DNA of 64,000 bases from Streptomyces sp. SAT1 (GCF_001654495.1 NZ_CP015849.1:4377501-4441500); one strand, 5' to 3'; numbered from the stretch's first letter, positions 41,119 to 49,739 are shown. Notes: a model not told the origin generated them from the letters alone. Numbers and translations are program-made.

Positions 41119-42087
41119 TCAGCGCGCGGCGTCCGCCAGTTCGGTGCGCGCCTCGGCGACCGCGCCCGCCGCGACGGCCAGCCACGCCGCCACCGACACC
41201 CAGAGCAGCACCTCGCCGAGCCCCTCGAACGGCTTGTCCAGCGTGCCGGCGACGGACAGCGCCGCCGTCGCCGTCATGCCCATGGGGAAGACGGTCGACC
41301 AGCGGCGTACGTCGTACCCGGGCCGGGGCCGGACCACCTCCGCCACGACCAGGACCGCGTACCAGGCGAGGTCGAGCACGAGCAGCGCGAGGGTCACGGT
41401 GTGCAGGACGCCGTCGTCGTCCTTGTTCCACAGGTAGTGCCCCGCGCCGCCGGCGGCGATCAGCTTCGCCCCGGCCACCGTGGAGATCGCCAGCGCGCCG
41501 CCCGCGACCCAGTGGTCGCCACGCCCCGTGAGCACCTGGCGGAGGCCGAAGCGGGACAGGGCGAAGAGATAGAGCACCAGGCCCAGCCAGAAGAAGACGA
41601 GCGCCGTGTGCGCGAGCCAGGCCGCGGACTCGGCCTTCGCCACCGAGGCGCCGAGCACGGCGAGTCCCTCGGTGGCCACGCAGCACAGGAAGACCGCCCC
41701 CGGCATGGGGCGCGGCGAGTTGCGCACGACGCGCGGCAGCAGCCACGGCCACAGCACGGCGGCCAGCGCGAGCAGCGCCTCGGCGAGCCACTGCCAGCCC
41801 AGGTTGGAGAAGCGCGTACCCAGCACGGTGGTCGCGGCGACCCCGGTGAGCGCGCCCGGCGTGCCGGCCTCGGCCGTCCAGCGCTCCCGTTCGCGCAGCA
41901 GCCGCAGGGCGAAGTCCGCGGCCAGCGCCACCCAGGCGACGCAGGCCACCGCGAGGACCGCGAGGGACAGCGCCTCGAAGCCCGTCAGGCCCAGCCCGAT
42001 CGAGACGATGCCGCTGGCCATCACGGCGGCACCGGCCGCGGGCGGACGCTGCGCCAGCCAGGCGCGAAGAGGTGAGGTGACGGGCAT
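41119..42087 (-). CDS. TDT family (tellurite-resistance/dicarboxylate) transporter
   Basis: 322 residues from ATG 42087 (MPVTSPLRAWLAQRPPAAGA); the upstream extension of this frame to 42495 lies over the IS element and is not coding. About ten membrane helices are visible, e.g. GIVSIGLGLTGFEALSLAVL, VFFWLGLVLYLFALSRFGL and FPMGMTATAALSVAGTL. The opening ASGIVS and the late FPMGM helix are typical of the TehA/Mae1/SLAC1 fold, a channel-like anion or organic acid carrier. TAGCAT ends 7 nt before the ATG, which fits a leaderless transcript. Confidence 0.85.
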   Translation of the reverse strand: MPVTSPLRAWLAQRPPAAGAAVMASGIVSIGLGLTGFEALSLAVLAVACVAWVALAADFALRLLRERERWTAEAGTPGALTGVAATTVLGTRFSNLGWQWLAEALLALAAVLWPWLLPRVVRNSPRPMPGAVFLCCVATEGLAVLGASVAKAESAAWLAHTALVFFWLGLVLYLFALSRFGLRQVLTGRGDHWVAGGALAISTVAGAKLIAAGGAGHYLWNKDDDGVLHTVTLALLVLDLAWYAVLVVAEVVRPRPGYDVRRWSTVFPMGMTATAALSVAGTLDKPFEGLGEVLLWVSVAAWLAVAAGAVAEARTELADAAR

Positions 42088-42244
42088 GGTGCTGATGCTA
42101 GAGAGCGGCGTACGCCGTGCGGACGGGGCACGCGCGGGGCGGGCGCAAAACCGTCTCCGTGCTCCCGCCGCTCGCGCGCACGCCCCCGTTATCTTCTTCG
42201 CGGTTCCGCAATGGGGCCGCTGGCCTCCGGGCCCGGCATGGCTG

Positions 42245-42445
42245 TTGCCCCCTGTCGAAGGCATGACCTGGGGGGTGGTGTCACCGGGCCTGGGAGGTGC
42301 CGTCGGAGACGCTGATGAGAGGTCCGGCCACCGCCCGGTCCGGCGCAACGCCGGACAGCTCGTGGGCGGCAGGTCTGCATAACGTGGATGCGCGCGTACG
42401 ACACCACTGCCGAGGCCGGCACGATCAACTCTCTGGAAAGGCACG
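42245..42445 (+). ncRNA. candidate IS110 bridge-RNA region
   Basis: IS110-group elements produce a structured bridge RNA from the left non-coding end, upstream of the transposase, to choose target and donor sites. Here this stretch contains a nested stem (CCGCCC 42331-42336 with GGGCGG 42364-42369, enclosing GTCCGGCG/CGCCGGAC at 42338-42356) and GGTG/CACC pairings earlier. Exact ends and guide loops cannot be set by eye. The identification rests on position and folding potential. Confidence 0.4.
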
Positions 42446-43654
42446 ATGTTCGACACCGAAGACGTGGGCGTGTTCCTCGGCCTGGACGTCGGCAAAACCG
42501 CTCATCACGGCCACGGGCTCACCCTGGCCGGGAAGAAGGTCTTCGACAAGCAGCTGCCCAACAGCGAGCCGAAGCTGCGGGCGGTCTTCGACAAGCTGAC
42601 CACGAAGTTCGGCACCGTCCTGGTGATCGTGGACCAGCCCGCCTCCATCGGCGCCCTCCCGCTGACCGTGGCCAGGGATGCGGGCTGCAAGGTCGCCTAC
42701 CTGCCCGGCCTGGCGATGCGGCGGATCGCCGACCTGTATCCGGGTGAGGCGAAGACCGACGCGAAGGACGCCGCGGTGATCGCTGACGCGGCCCGCACCA
42801 TGCCGCATACGCTGCGCTCGCTGGAACTGACCGACGAGATCACCGCCGAGCTGACCGTGCTGGCGGGCTTCGACCAGGACCTCGCGGCCGAGGCCACCCG
42901 CACCTCCAACCGGATACGCGGCCTGCTCACCCAGTTCCACCCCTCGCTGGAGCGCGTCGTCGGACCACGCCTGGACCACCCCGCCTTGACCTGGCTGCTG
43001 GAACGCTACGGCTCCCCGGCCGCGCTGCGGAAAGCCGGCCGCCGCAGACTCGTCGAGGTGGTCAGACCCAAGGCTCCACGCATGGCCGTCCGGCTGATCG
43101 ACGACATCTTCGACGCGCTCGACGAACAGACCGTCGTCGTCCCCGGCACCGGCACCCTCGACACTGTGATCCCTTCTCTGGCCCGCTCGCTCGCCGCCGT
43201 CCACGAACAGCGCCGGGCGTTGGAAGCCCAGATCAGAGCCCTGCTGGAGGATCACCCTCTTTCCAAGGTCCTGACCTCGATGCCGGGAGTCGCGGTCAGG
43301 ACCGCCGCAGTTCTGCTGGTGACCGTCGGCGACGGCACCAGTTTCCCCACCGCCGCCCACCTGGCCTCCTACGCCGGCCTGGCTCCGGCAACGAAGTCCT
43401 CGGGGACCTCGATCCACGGCGAACACGCGCCACGAGGCGGAAACCGGCAGCTCAAACGTGCGATGTTCCTCTCCGCGTTCGCAGCCCTGCACGACCCCAC
43501 CTCCCGCACCTACTACGACAAATGCCGGACCCGCGGGAAGACCCATACCCAGGCCCTCCTCCGCCTCGCCCGCCACCGCATCAGCGTCCTGTTCGCGATG
43601 CTCCGTGACGGCACTTTCTACGAACCACGCGTCCCGGAAACAGCCGCCGCATGA
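42446..43654 (+). CDS. IS110-family transposase
   Basis: 402 residues, with a GGAAAGG ribosome site 4 nt before the ATG. The N-terminal RuvC-like DEDD domain shows GLDVGKTAHHGHGLTLAGKK, VLVIVDQPASIG and GEAKTDAKDAAVIADAAR. The C-terminal Tnp20 domain has LTSMPGVAVRTAAVLLVTVG, FPTAAHLASYAGLAPATKSS (catalytic Ser region) and RGGNRQLKRAMFLSAFAALH. Length and both domains are complete, so the enzyme is probably active. It acts with a bridge RNA encoded in the same element. Confidence 0.93.
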   Translation: MFDTEDVGVFLGLDVGKTAHHGHGLTLAGKKVFDKQLPNSEPKLRAVFDKLTTKFGTVLVIVDQPASIGALPLTVARDAGCKVAYLPGLAMRRIADLYPGEAKTDAKDAAVIADAARTMPHTLRSLELTDEITAELTVLAGFDQDLAAEATRTSNRIRGLLTQFHPSLERVVGPRLDHPALTWLLERYGSPAALRKAGRRRLVEVVRPKAPRMAVRLIDDIFDALDEQTVVVPGTGTLDTVIPSLARSLAAVHEQRRALEAQIRALLEDHPLSKVLTSMPGVAVRTAAVLLVTVGDGTSFPTAAHLASYAGLAPATKSSGTSIHGEHAPRGGNRQLKRAMFLSAFAALHDPTSRTYYDKCRTRGKTHTQALLRLARHRISVLFAMLRDGTFYEPRVPETAAA

Positions 43655-43708
43655 CCACAGCGAGCTTGACGAACGACATAGAGGCACCCCCCCGCAACGC
43701 GGGCCTCC

Positions 43709-43768
43709 CGCGACGTACGCCCCGTGAGCCACGTCCCTCGCGACGTACGCCCCCGCGACGTACGCCCC
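43709..43768. repeat. three copies of a 15-bp motif upstream of pcrA
   Basis: CGCGACGTACGCCCC occurs at 43709-43723, 43739-43753 and 43754-43768 (the last two in tandem). The next 60 bp hold looser GTGACxCGCxTCCCCTGTG-like repeats. No gene is apparent between the IS and pcrA. Confidence 0.85.
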
Positions 43769-43872
43769 CCGTATCCCACGGCCCCGTGACATGCATCCCC
43801 TGTGCGTGACACGCGTCTCCTGTGACGCACGTCCCCGTCCGGCCGCGGTGAAGTTTCCGGGGCGGCCCCGGG

Positions 43873-43895
43873 TTGTCGGTGGGGAGCCCTAGACT
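43873..43895 (+). promoter_or_regulatory. RecA-independent DNA-damage promoter (PafBC type) of pcrA
   Basis: TTGTCG (43873-43878) followed by GTG, 8 bp, and TAGACT (43890-43895) fits TTGTCRgtg-N8-TAnnnT, the mycobacterial RecA-independent DNA-damage promoter bound by PafBC. The pcrA ATG starts 10 nt after the -10 box. Confidence 0.7.
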
Positions 43896-43904
43896 CGGAG
43901 AGCG

Positions 43905-46397
43905 ATGAGCAGCCTCTTTGACGACAGCTTCCTGGCGGACCTCCAGGCCCCCCGCGGCCACGAGGAGGAACCCCCGCCCCCCGAGGACGAGCACGCTCCG
44001 GAGCCGGTTCCGGACGATCTGTTCGGCGGGAAGTTCGACGTGCCCCCGGACCAGGGCTCCCGCGGCGCGGACTCCTACTACCGCGACGGCGCCCCGCGTC
44101 CGGCCGTCGACCCGGCCGCCCTCCTGGACGGGCTCAACGAGAACCAGCGCGCGGCCGTCGTCCACTCCGGCTCCCCGCTGCTCATCGTGGCCGGCGCCGG
44201 TTCCGGCAAGACCCGGGTGCTCACCCACCGCATCGCCCACCTGCTGGGCGCGCGGGGCGTCCACCCCGGGCAGATCCTGGCGATCACCTTCACCAACAAG
44301 GCCGCCGGTGAGATGAAGGAGCGCGTCGAGCAGCTCGTCGGCCCGCGGGCCAACGCGATGTGGGTGATGACCTTCCACAGCGCGTGCGTGCGCATCCTGC
44401 GCCGGGAGTCCAAGCGGCTCGGCTTCACCTCCTCCTTCTCGATCTACGACGCCGCCGACTCCAAGCGCCTGATGGCCCTGGTCTGCCGCGACCTGGACCT
44501 CGACCCCAAGCGCTTCCCGCCCAAGTCCTTCAGCGCGAAGATCAGCAATCTGAAGAACGAGCTGATCGACGAGGAGGACTTCGCCGCCCAGGCCACCGAC
44601 GGCTTCGAGAAGACCCTCGCCCAGGCGTACGCCCTCTACCAGTCGCGGCTGCGCGAGGCCAACGCCCTCGACTTCGACGACCTGATCATGACGACGGTCA
44701 ACCTGCTGCGCGCCTTCCCGGACGTCGCCGAGCACTACCGCCGCCGCTTCCGGCACGTCCTGGTCGACGAGTACCAGGACACCAACCACGCCCAGTACGC
44801 CCTCGTGCGGGAGCTCGTCGGCACCGCCGCCCACCCCGAGGACGTCCCGCCGGGACCGGACGACCTCGGCCCCGCCGAGCTGTGCGTGGTCGGTGACGCC
44901 GACCAGTCGATCTACGCCTTCCGCGGCGCGACCATCCGCAACATCCTCCAGTTCGAGGAGGACTACGCGGACGCGACGACGATCCTGCTGGAGCAGAACT
45001 ACCGCTCCACGCAGACCATCCTGACCGCCGCCAACGCGGTCATCGAGCGCAACGAGTCGCGCCGCCCGAAGAACCTGTGGACCAACGCCGGCGCCGGTGC
45101 CCGCATCACCGGCTATGTCGCGGACACCGAGCACGACGAGGCCCAGTTCGTCGCCGAGGAGATAGACCGCCTCACGGACGCGGGCGAGGCCAAGGCGGGC
45201 GACGTCGCCGTCTTCTACCGCACCAACGCGCAGTCCCGTGTCTTCGAGGAGATCTTCATCCGCGTCGGCCTGCCCTACAAGGTCGTCGGCGGGGTCCGCT
45301 TCTACGAGCGCAAGGAGGTCCGGGACGTCCTCGCCTACCTGCGGGTCCTGGCCAACCCGGAGGACTCCGTCCCACTGCGCCGCATCCTCAACGTGCCCAA
45401 GCGGGGCATCGGCGAGCGCGCCGAGGCGATGATCGACGCGCTCGCCCAGCGGGAGAAGATCAGCTTCCCGCAGGCGCTGCGCCGGGTCGAGGAGGCGTAC
45501 GGCATGGCCGCGCGCTCGACCAACGCCGTCAAGCGGTTCAACACGCTGATGGAGGAGCTGCGCACCATCGTCGAGTCGGGCGCCGGGCCGGCCACGGTCC
45601 TGGAGGCCGTCCTCGAACGCACGGGCTATCTGGCCGAGTTGCAGTCCTCCACCGACCCGCAGGACGAGACCCGGATCGAGAACCTCCAGGAACTCGCCGC
45701 CGTCGCACTGGAGTTCGAGCAGGGTCGTGAGGAGGGCGAGTCGGTCGCGCTCTCCGAGTTCCTGGAGCAGGTCGCCCTGGTCGCCGACTCCGACCAGATC
45801 CCCGACGAGGAGGACGGCGACGGCGTCATCACCCTGATGACCCTGCACACCGCCAAGGGCCTGGAGTTCCCGGTGGTCTTCCTCACCGGCATGGAGGACG
45901 GCGTCTTCCCGCACATGCGGGCCCTCGGCCAGGTCAAGGAGCTGGAGGAGGAGCGCCGGCTCGCCTACGTCGGCATCACCCGCGCGCGGGAGCGGCTGTA
46001 TCTGACCCGCTCGGCGATGCGCAGCGCGTGGGGGCAGCCGTCGTACAACCCGCCCTCCCGCTTCCTGGAGGAGATCCCGGAGGCGCACGTGGACTGGAAG
46101 CGCACGGGTGGTTCCGCGCCCATGTCCTCCGGGCCCGCCTCCGGTGTCGCGGCGTCGCTGTCGTCGTCCCGTTCGCGTTCGTCGGCGTCCGGCGCCTCCG
46201 GGTTCGCCACCCGCCGGAGCGCGGAGAAGCCGGTGGTGGCCCTCGCCGTCGGCGACCGGGTCACGCACGACCAGTTCGGCCTGGGCACGGTGGTCGCCGT
46301 CAAGGGCACCGGTGGCAACACGGAGGCGACGATCGACTTCGGCGACACCAAGCCCAAGCGGCTGCTGCTGCGGTACGCGCCGGTCGAGAAGCTGTAG
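43905..46397 (+). CDS. pcrA: ATP-dependent DNA helicase PcrA/UvrD
   Basis: 830 residues, superfamily 1A 3'-5' helicase for repair, replication restart and RecA displacement. A disordered acidic/Pro lead (1-75) precedes LNENQRAAVVHSGSPLLIVA, Walker A AGAGSGKT, ITFTNKAAGEMKER, Walker B VDEYQDTN, VGDADQSIYAFRGA, EQNYRST and LMTLHTAKGLEFPVVFL with VGITRARERLYL. The C-terminus (VGDRVTHDQFGLGTVVAVKG) is the Tudor-like RNA-polymerase-binding domain of PcrA. The ribosome site GGAGAG is 2 nt from the ATG. The gene has a DNA-damage-type promoter and ends in a strong terminator. Confidence 0.96.
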   Translation: MSSLFDDSFLADLQAPRGHEEEPPPPEDEHAPEPVPDDLFGGKFDVPPDQGSRGADSYYRDGAPRPAVDPAALLDGLNENQRAAVVHSGSPLLIVAGAGSGKTRVLTHRIAHLLGARGVHPGQILAITFTNKAAGEMKERVEQLVGPRANAMWVMTFHSACVRILRRESKRLGFTSSFSIYDAADSKRLMALVCRDLDLDPKRFPPKSFSAKISNLKNELIDEEDFAAQATDGFEKTLAQAYALYQSRLREANALDFDDLIMTTVNLLRAFPDVAEHYRRRFRHVLVDEYQDTNHAQYALVRELVGTAAHPEDVPPGPDDLGPAELCVVGDADQSIYAFRGATIRNILQFEEDYADATTILLEQNYRSTQTILTAANAVIERNESRRPKNLWTNAGAGARITGYVADTEHDEAQFVAEEIDRLTDAGEAKAGDVAVFYRTNAQSRVFEEIFIRVGLPYKVVGGVRFYERKEVRDVLAYLRVLANPEDSVPLRRILNVPKRGIGERAEAMIDALAQREKISFPQALRRVEEAYGMAARSTNAVKRFNTLMEELRTIVESGAGPATVLEAVLERTGYLAELQSSTDPQDETRIENLQELAAVALEFEQGREEGESVALSEFLEQVALVADSDQIPDEEDGDGVITLMTLHTAKGLEFPVVFLTGMEDGVFPHMRALGQVKELEEERRLAYVGITRARERLYLTRSAMRSAWGQPSYNPPSRFLEEIPEAHVDWKRTGGSAPMSSGPASGVAASLSSSRSRSSASGASGFATRRSAEKPVVALAVGDRVTHDQFGLGTVVAVKGTGGNTEATIDFGDTKPKRLLLRYAPVEKL

Positions 46398-46421
46398 GGC
46401 TCTTCCGCCCGGAGAAGCCGT

Positions 46422-46448
46422 GAGCCCCCGCCGGTCAGGCGGGGGCTC
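46422..46448. terminator. bidirectional terminator after pcrA
   Basis: An 11-bp perfect stem GAGCCCCCGCC / GGCGGGGGCTC with a 5-nt loop between the convergent pcrA and M23 peptidase genes. Confidence 0.8.
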
Positions 46449-46477
46449 GACGGTACGCGCCGCGCGACGCCGTGCCG

Positions 46478-48112
46478 CTACGTCGGGTCCAGGCCGTGGC
46501 TGCGCAGCCACGGCAGCGGGTTGATCGGCGCGCCGCCGCCGGGCCGTACCTCGAAGTGCAGGTGCGGACCGGTGGAGTTGCCGGACTTGCCCGAGAAGGC
46601 GATCGGCTGCCCCGCCTTGACGGTGGCGCCGGTGACGACCTGGTAGCGGGAGAGGTGGCAGTACCACGTCTCCGTGCCGTCCTTCGCGGTGAGGATCAGC
46701 ATGTTGCCGTAGGCGCTGTTGAACTGGGTGCGCACGGTGCCGTCGGTGGCCGCCATGACCGTCGTCCCGTACCAGACGGGGAAGTCGATGCCGGTGTGCA
46801 CGGACATCCAGTTCACGCCGGCCTGCCCGAAGTAGGCGCTGAGCCCCTTCTGCGCCACCGGCAGCGCGAACTTGGGGCGCAGCCGCTCCTTGCGCTCCGC
46901 CTCCTCGGCCGCCTTCTTCCGGTCGGCCTCCTGCTGCGCCTTGAGGTCGATGCGCTCCTGGGTGCGGCTGGCCCGGTCGGCGAAGTCGTCGGCACCGGCG
47001 GACAGGCTCTGGAGCTGGGTGTCCAGCTTGTTGTTGGCGGTGGCCGGCTGCACGGGGTGCGCCTCGGAGGCGGAGGCGGCCGCGGTGTCCTTGCCGTCGT
47101 CGGTGAAGCTGCCGACGGAGGCCGCGGCGATACCGGCGACACCCACGACGCACACCGAGGGCACCGCTACGGTCAGCAGCGCCGAACGCCGGGCCGGGGG
47201 GCGGCGCCGCGAACGGCCCTGGCCGCGCGAGGCCGCACGCGACGACGGAACCGGAGTGATCTCTTCCTGCTCCTCCAGCAGGGCGGCGACGGGCAGTTCA
47301 CCGGTGTCGGCCGGGCCACCGCGCTCCGTACCGGAGTCCGGGCCGCCGGGGGCGGCGGCGTACGGGTCGAGCCGGTCGAACGTCCGGGTCTCGTCGTGGG
47401 GCCGGTGCTCCTCGTACGCACCGGTCTCCTCGTACGTACCCGTCTCGTCGTACGTACCGGCCGCTTCGTACGTGGCGCTCTCGTCGTAGGTCCGCTGCGC
47501 GGGGAAGTTCCCGGGGGCGGGGGCGGTGTCGTCGGCCGCCGGGGCACCGGTGTTCCACAGGGTGGCGTCATAGGCGCCGGTGTCGAAGGTCTGGGTGCCC
47601 CAGTCCCACTGCTGGGTCCGGTCGGCGGCCTGCTGGGTCCGGTCGTCCGGGGCCGCGGCGGGCGCGCCCTGGAGCCAGGCGCCCGTGTCCCACTGGCCGG
47701 TGGCCTCGGGGGAGCCCGACTGCTGCGGTACGGCCGACAGGTGCTGGTAGCCGGTGGCCCAGGCGGTCGTGTCGTAGGCGCCGGTGTCGTACGCGGCGTG
47801 GTGCTGGGCCGCGTACAGGTCGTGGTGCACGGTCTGGTGGCTGCCGGTGGACCACTGGGTGGTGTCGTACGCGCCGGTCGTGCCGCCGCCGTCCGTCCGG
47901 CCGCCGTCGGGGAGTTCGCCGAAGAGCGGGTCGGCCGGGAAGCCGGCCGTGCTGTGAGCGCCGGTGTGGAAACCGGTGGTGCCGTGGTCGCCGTACGTGG
48001 TGAAGTCGCCGTAGGCGGCTTCCTGTCCGCCGTACGGCGCGTAGGGCGCCGGGGCGTCGTCGGAGGCCGGAGCCGGGGGCGTCGCGGTCCCCGACGGGTG
48101 GCGGTCGTTCAC
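46478..48112 (-). CDS. membrane-anchored M23 family (LytM) peptidase
   Basis: 544 residues from GTG 48112, with AGAAG 4 nt upstream. The first about 260 residues are cytosolic low complexity with recurring GAYDTTxW and TYDETG units. A basic stretch (RGQGRSRRRPPARRS) and one membrane helix (about 315-337) follow, then a coiled coil (AQQEADRKKAAEEAERKERL) and the M23 domain with HTGIDFPVWYGT, the zinc HxH in GPHLHFEV, and GNMLILTAKDG. It would cleave peptidoglycan cross-bridges, or act as a regulator as LytM proteins often do. It has its own promoter with an adjacent 20-bp palindrome. Confidence 0.9.
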   Translation of the reverse strand: MNDRHPSGTATPPAPASDDAPAPYAPYGGQEAAYGDFTTYGDHGTTGFHTGAHSTAGFPADPLFGELPDGGRTDGGGTTGAYDTTQWSTGSHQTVHHDLYAAQHHAAYDTGAYDTTAWATGYQHLSAVPQQSGSPEATGQWDTGAWLQGAPAAAPDDRTQQAADRTQQWDWGTQTFDTGAYDATLWNTGAPAADDTAPAPGNFPAQRTYDESATYEAAGTYDETGTYEETGAYEEHRPHDETRTFDRLDPYAAAPGGPDSGTERGGPADTGELPVAALLEEQEEITPVPSSRAASRGQGRSRRRPPARRSALLTVAVPSVCVVGVAGIAAASVGSFTDDGKDTAAASASEAHPVQPATANNKLDTQLQSLSAGADDFADRASRTQERIDLKAQQEADRKKAAEEAERKERLRPKFALPVAQKGLSAYFGQAGVNWMSVHTGIDFPVWYGTTVMAATDGTVRTQFNSAYGNMLILTAKDGTETWYCHLSRYQVVTGATVKAGQPIAFSGKSGNSTGPHLHFEVRPGGGAPINPLPWLRSHGLDPT

Positions 48113-48160
48113 CAACTTCTCTTTCGCCTCGACAACAGGGGCTGCCAGAGCAGTGCGGCG

Positions 48161-48190
48161 ACTGTACCCGGCGGTATGCGGGCGCGACAA
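48161..48190 (-). promoter_or_regulatory. promoter of the M23 peptidase gene
   Basis: TTGTCG (48185-48190), an 18-bp spacer and TACAGT (48161-48166) on the minus strand, giving a leader of about 45 nt. Confidence 0.55.
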
Positions 48191-48200
48191 TCTTCGGCAG

Positions 48201-48220
48201 GTTTCCCGCCGTCGGGAAAC
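48201..48220. promoter_or_regulatory. 20-bp palindrome upstream of the M23 promoter
   Basis: GTTTCCCG-CCGT-CGGGAAAC has perfect 8-bp arms and lies 10 bp upstream of the -35 box. Its position fits an activator site, or an operator for a dimeric regulator that is not identified. Confidence 0.45.
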
Positions 48221-48363
48221 GGGCAATCGGCCGTGATTCGGCGGACTGCGGACAGAGGCTTGGCCTTGTGTTCGAGGCGATGTTCGACCCTGATGGGCCA
48301 ATGCCGGTCCCGGAGCGGGCGGTCGGTGCCCGGCGGAGACCGCCGGTGCCCGGCGGGGGAGGA

Positions 48364-49269
48364 TCAGGCCACGGTGACCCCGCCGTTCCCGCCCGCGCCT
48401 CCGTCCCCGCCCCGCTCCCCGCTCCGGGCGGCGGCGGACGGGTCGCCCGGCCGCACGGTGTCCAGGGCCTCGCGTATCCCCCCGGCCACGGCGGGGTGCA
48501 CACAGAGCGCGAGATGGCCGATGCCGCTCACCCGGACGTTCTCCGCGCTGAGGTCCGGATGCTCGACGCAGGCCGACTCCAGCGGGTCCATCAGGTGGTC
48601 GAGGTCGCTCCAGAAGCTCACGAAGTACGTACGGCAGCCGGGTGCCGGACGGGACAGCTCCTCGATCAGCTCCGAACCCGGGCGCATCTGGCGGACGATG
48701 GGATGCGCGTTGGCCAGCGGGGCGACCCGGGTGCCCGCGTGCGGCGTGCCCAGGGTGACGAGGGTGCGCACGCGCCGGTCGCCGCCGAGCCGCTGCACGT
48801 AGTAACGGGCTATCAGGCCGCCGAGGCTGTGGCCGACGACGTCCACCCGGCTGCTGCCGGTGCGCTCGCAGATCTCCTCGATGTGCCGGCCGAGCAGTTC
48901 GGCCGCGGTGCGGATGTCGCAGGTCAGCGGCGAGTAGTTGAGGGACTCCACCTGATGTCGTCCGTGCTGGGCGAGGCTGCGGCGCAGCAGGACGAAGACC
49001 GAGCGGTTGTCGATGAAGCCGTGCAGCAGGACCACCGGCGGCTTGGCCTCGGTGGGCAGTCGGGCGGCGGCGTCCGGCGCGGGCACCTGGCCCGCGGCGG
49101 CGCGGCGCTCCTGGACGATCCCCGAGGGATAGAGGAGGACGTGCCCGGCGAGGATCGCCAGCTCCAGGGCCGTGGCCTTCAGCAGGTCCAGTGAGAGGCC
49201 CGCGACTCTGGCCGGGAGCAGACGCTGGCAGAACGGCAGGATCGGGTCTGCGACGCTGGTGACCTTCAT
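48364..49269 (-). CDS. alpha/beta-hydrolase, lipase/esterase
   Basis: 301 residues from ATG 49269, with GGAGGT 6 nt upstream. The oxyanion-side motif is PVVLLHGFIDNRSVF, the nucleophile elbow is VDVVGHSLGGLIARYY, the acid region is near SFWSDLDHLMDPLESA, and the His is in GIGHLALCVHP. A hydrophobic N-terminal stretch (LKATALELAILAGHVLLYPS) may be a membrane anchor or uncleaved signal. It resembles bacterial triacylglycerol lipases of the LipA/PGAP1-like type. The Gly-rich C-terminal end is probably disordered. Substrate is unknown. Confidence 0.85.
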   Translation of the reverse strand: MKVTSVADPILPFCQRLLPARVAGLSLDLLKATALELAILAGHVLLYPSGIVQERRAAAGQVPAPDAAARLPTEAKPPVVLLHGFIDNRSVFVLLRRSLAQHGRHQVESLNYSPLTCDIRTAAELLGRHIEEICERTGSSRVDVVGHSLGGLIARYYVQRLGGDRRVRTLVTLGTPHAGTRVAPLANAHPIVRQMRPGSELIEELSRPAPGCRTYFVSFWSDLDHLMDPLESACVEHPDLSAENVRVSGIGHLALCVHPAVAGGIREALDTVRPGDPSAAARSGERGGDGGAGGNGGVTVA

Positions 49270-49322
49270 GGCCGACCTCCTGTCGGCACGCGGGAGGACG
49301 GCTCTGTCCCCCCGGTGCTCTC

Positions 49323-49739
49323 GTGGGCGGTCGCGGTGAGGCGCCGCGCGCGCCCGCCGGTCCGTCCCTGGTGCTCTCGCCGGGGCGCCGCCGGGCGACC
49401 GCGCCCCGCCACGGCCCGCGTCCCGAAGGCGCGGGGGACCGGCCGCGACTCCCGCGCCGCTGCCGCCCCGCTCCGCCGCTTGTCCCGGTGCCCGCTCCGG
49501 CACGGATCCTGCCGGTGGTCCCGCCCGTGGTCCCGCCGCGGGTTCCGGACCGGGGCGGCGGGGAACGGTGCGCGGTATGCGGGGAGGCGGTCCGCGGGTG
49601 CCCCGTCCGCGGCGAGTTCCGCTCCGTGCCGTCGCTCGTGTATCCGCTCCTGCCCGACGTGGCCGAGCGGCTGTCCCTGCGTGTGATTTCCCCCTCGCTC
49701 CGTGCCGTGAAACTGCCGGGTGCGGGATGCTGGAGATAA
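49323..49739 (+). CDS. possible small CxxC protein (uncertain)
   Basis: An open frame ending TAA at 49737 shows normal high-GC3 codon use only in its second half, encoding RCAVCGEAVRGCP followed by VPSLVYPLLPDVAERLSL. The Pro/Arg-rich first half looks non-coding, so the true start, if any, is internal. No family is recognised. Otherwise the 49270-49820 gap contains only the icmB upstream region (AT-richer GGAGATAACGTTCGTTCAC at about 49730). Confidence 0.25.
   Translation: MGGRGEAPRAPAGPSLVLSPGRRRATAPRHGPRPEGAGDRPRLPRRCRPAPPLVPVPAPARILPVVPPVVPPRVPDRGGGERCAVCGEAVRGCPVRGEFRSVPSLVYPLLPDVAERLSLRVISPSLRAVKLPGAGCWR

Larger units (their letters stand above)
42210..43690 (+). mobile_element. IS110-family insertion sequence
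   Basis: A complete IS110-type transposase gene is flanked by about 240 bp of non-coding DNA on its 5' side and a short 3' tail ending near GACGAACGACATAGAGGCACC. IS110 elements have no terminal inverted repeats, so the ends are estimates (left 42190-42260, right 43680-43695). It sits between the transporter and pcrA, disrupts no gene, and appears intact. Confidence 0.75.

Noticed and set aside
43709..43830. CRISPR-like array upstream of pcrA
   Set aside because: Only three 15-bp copies, two of them directly adjacent without spacers, and no cas genes. It is a short tandem repeat.
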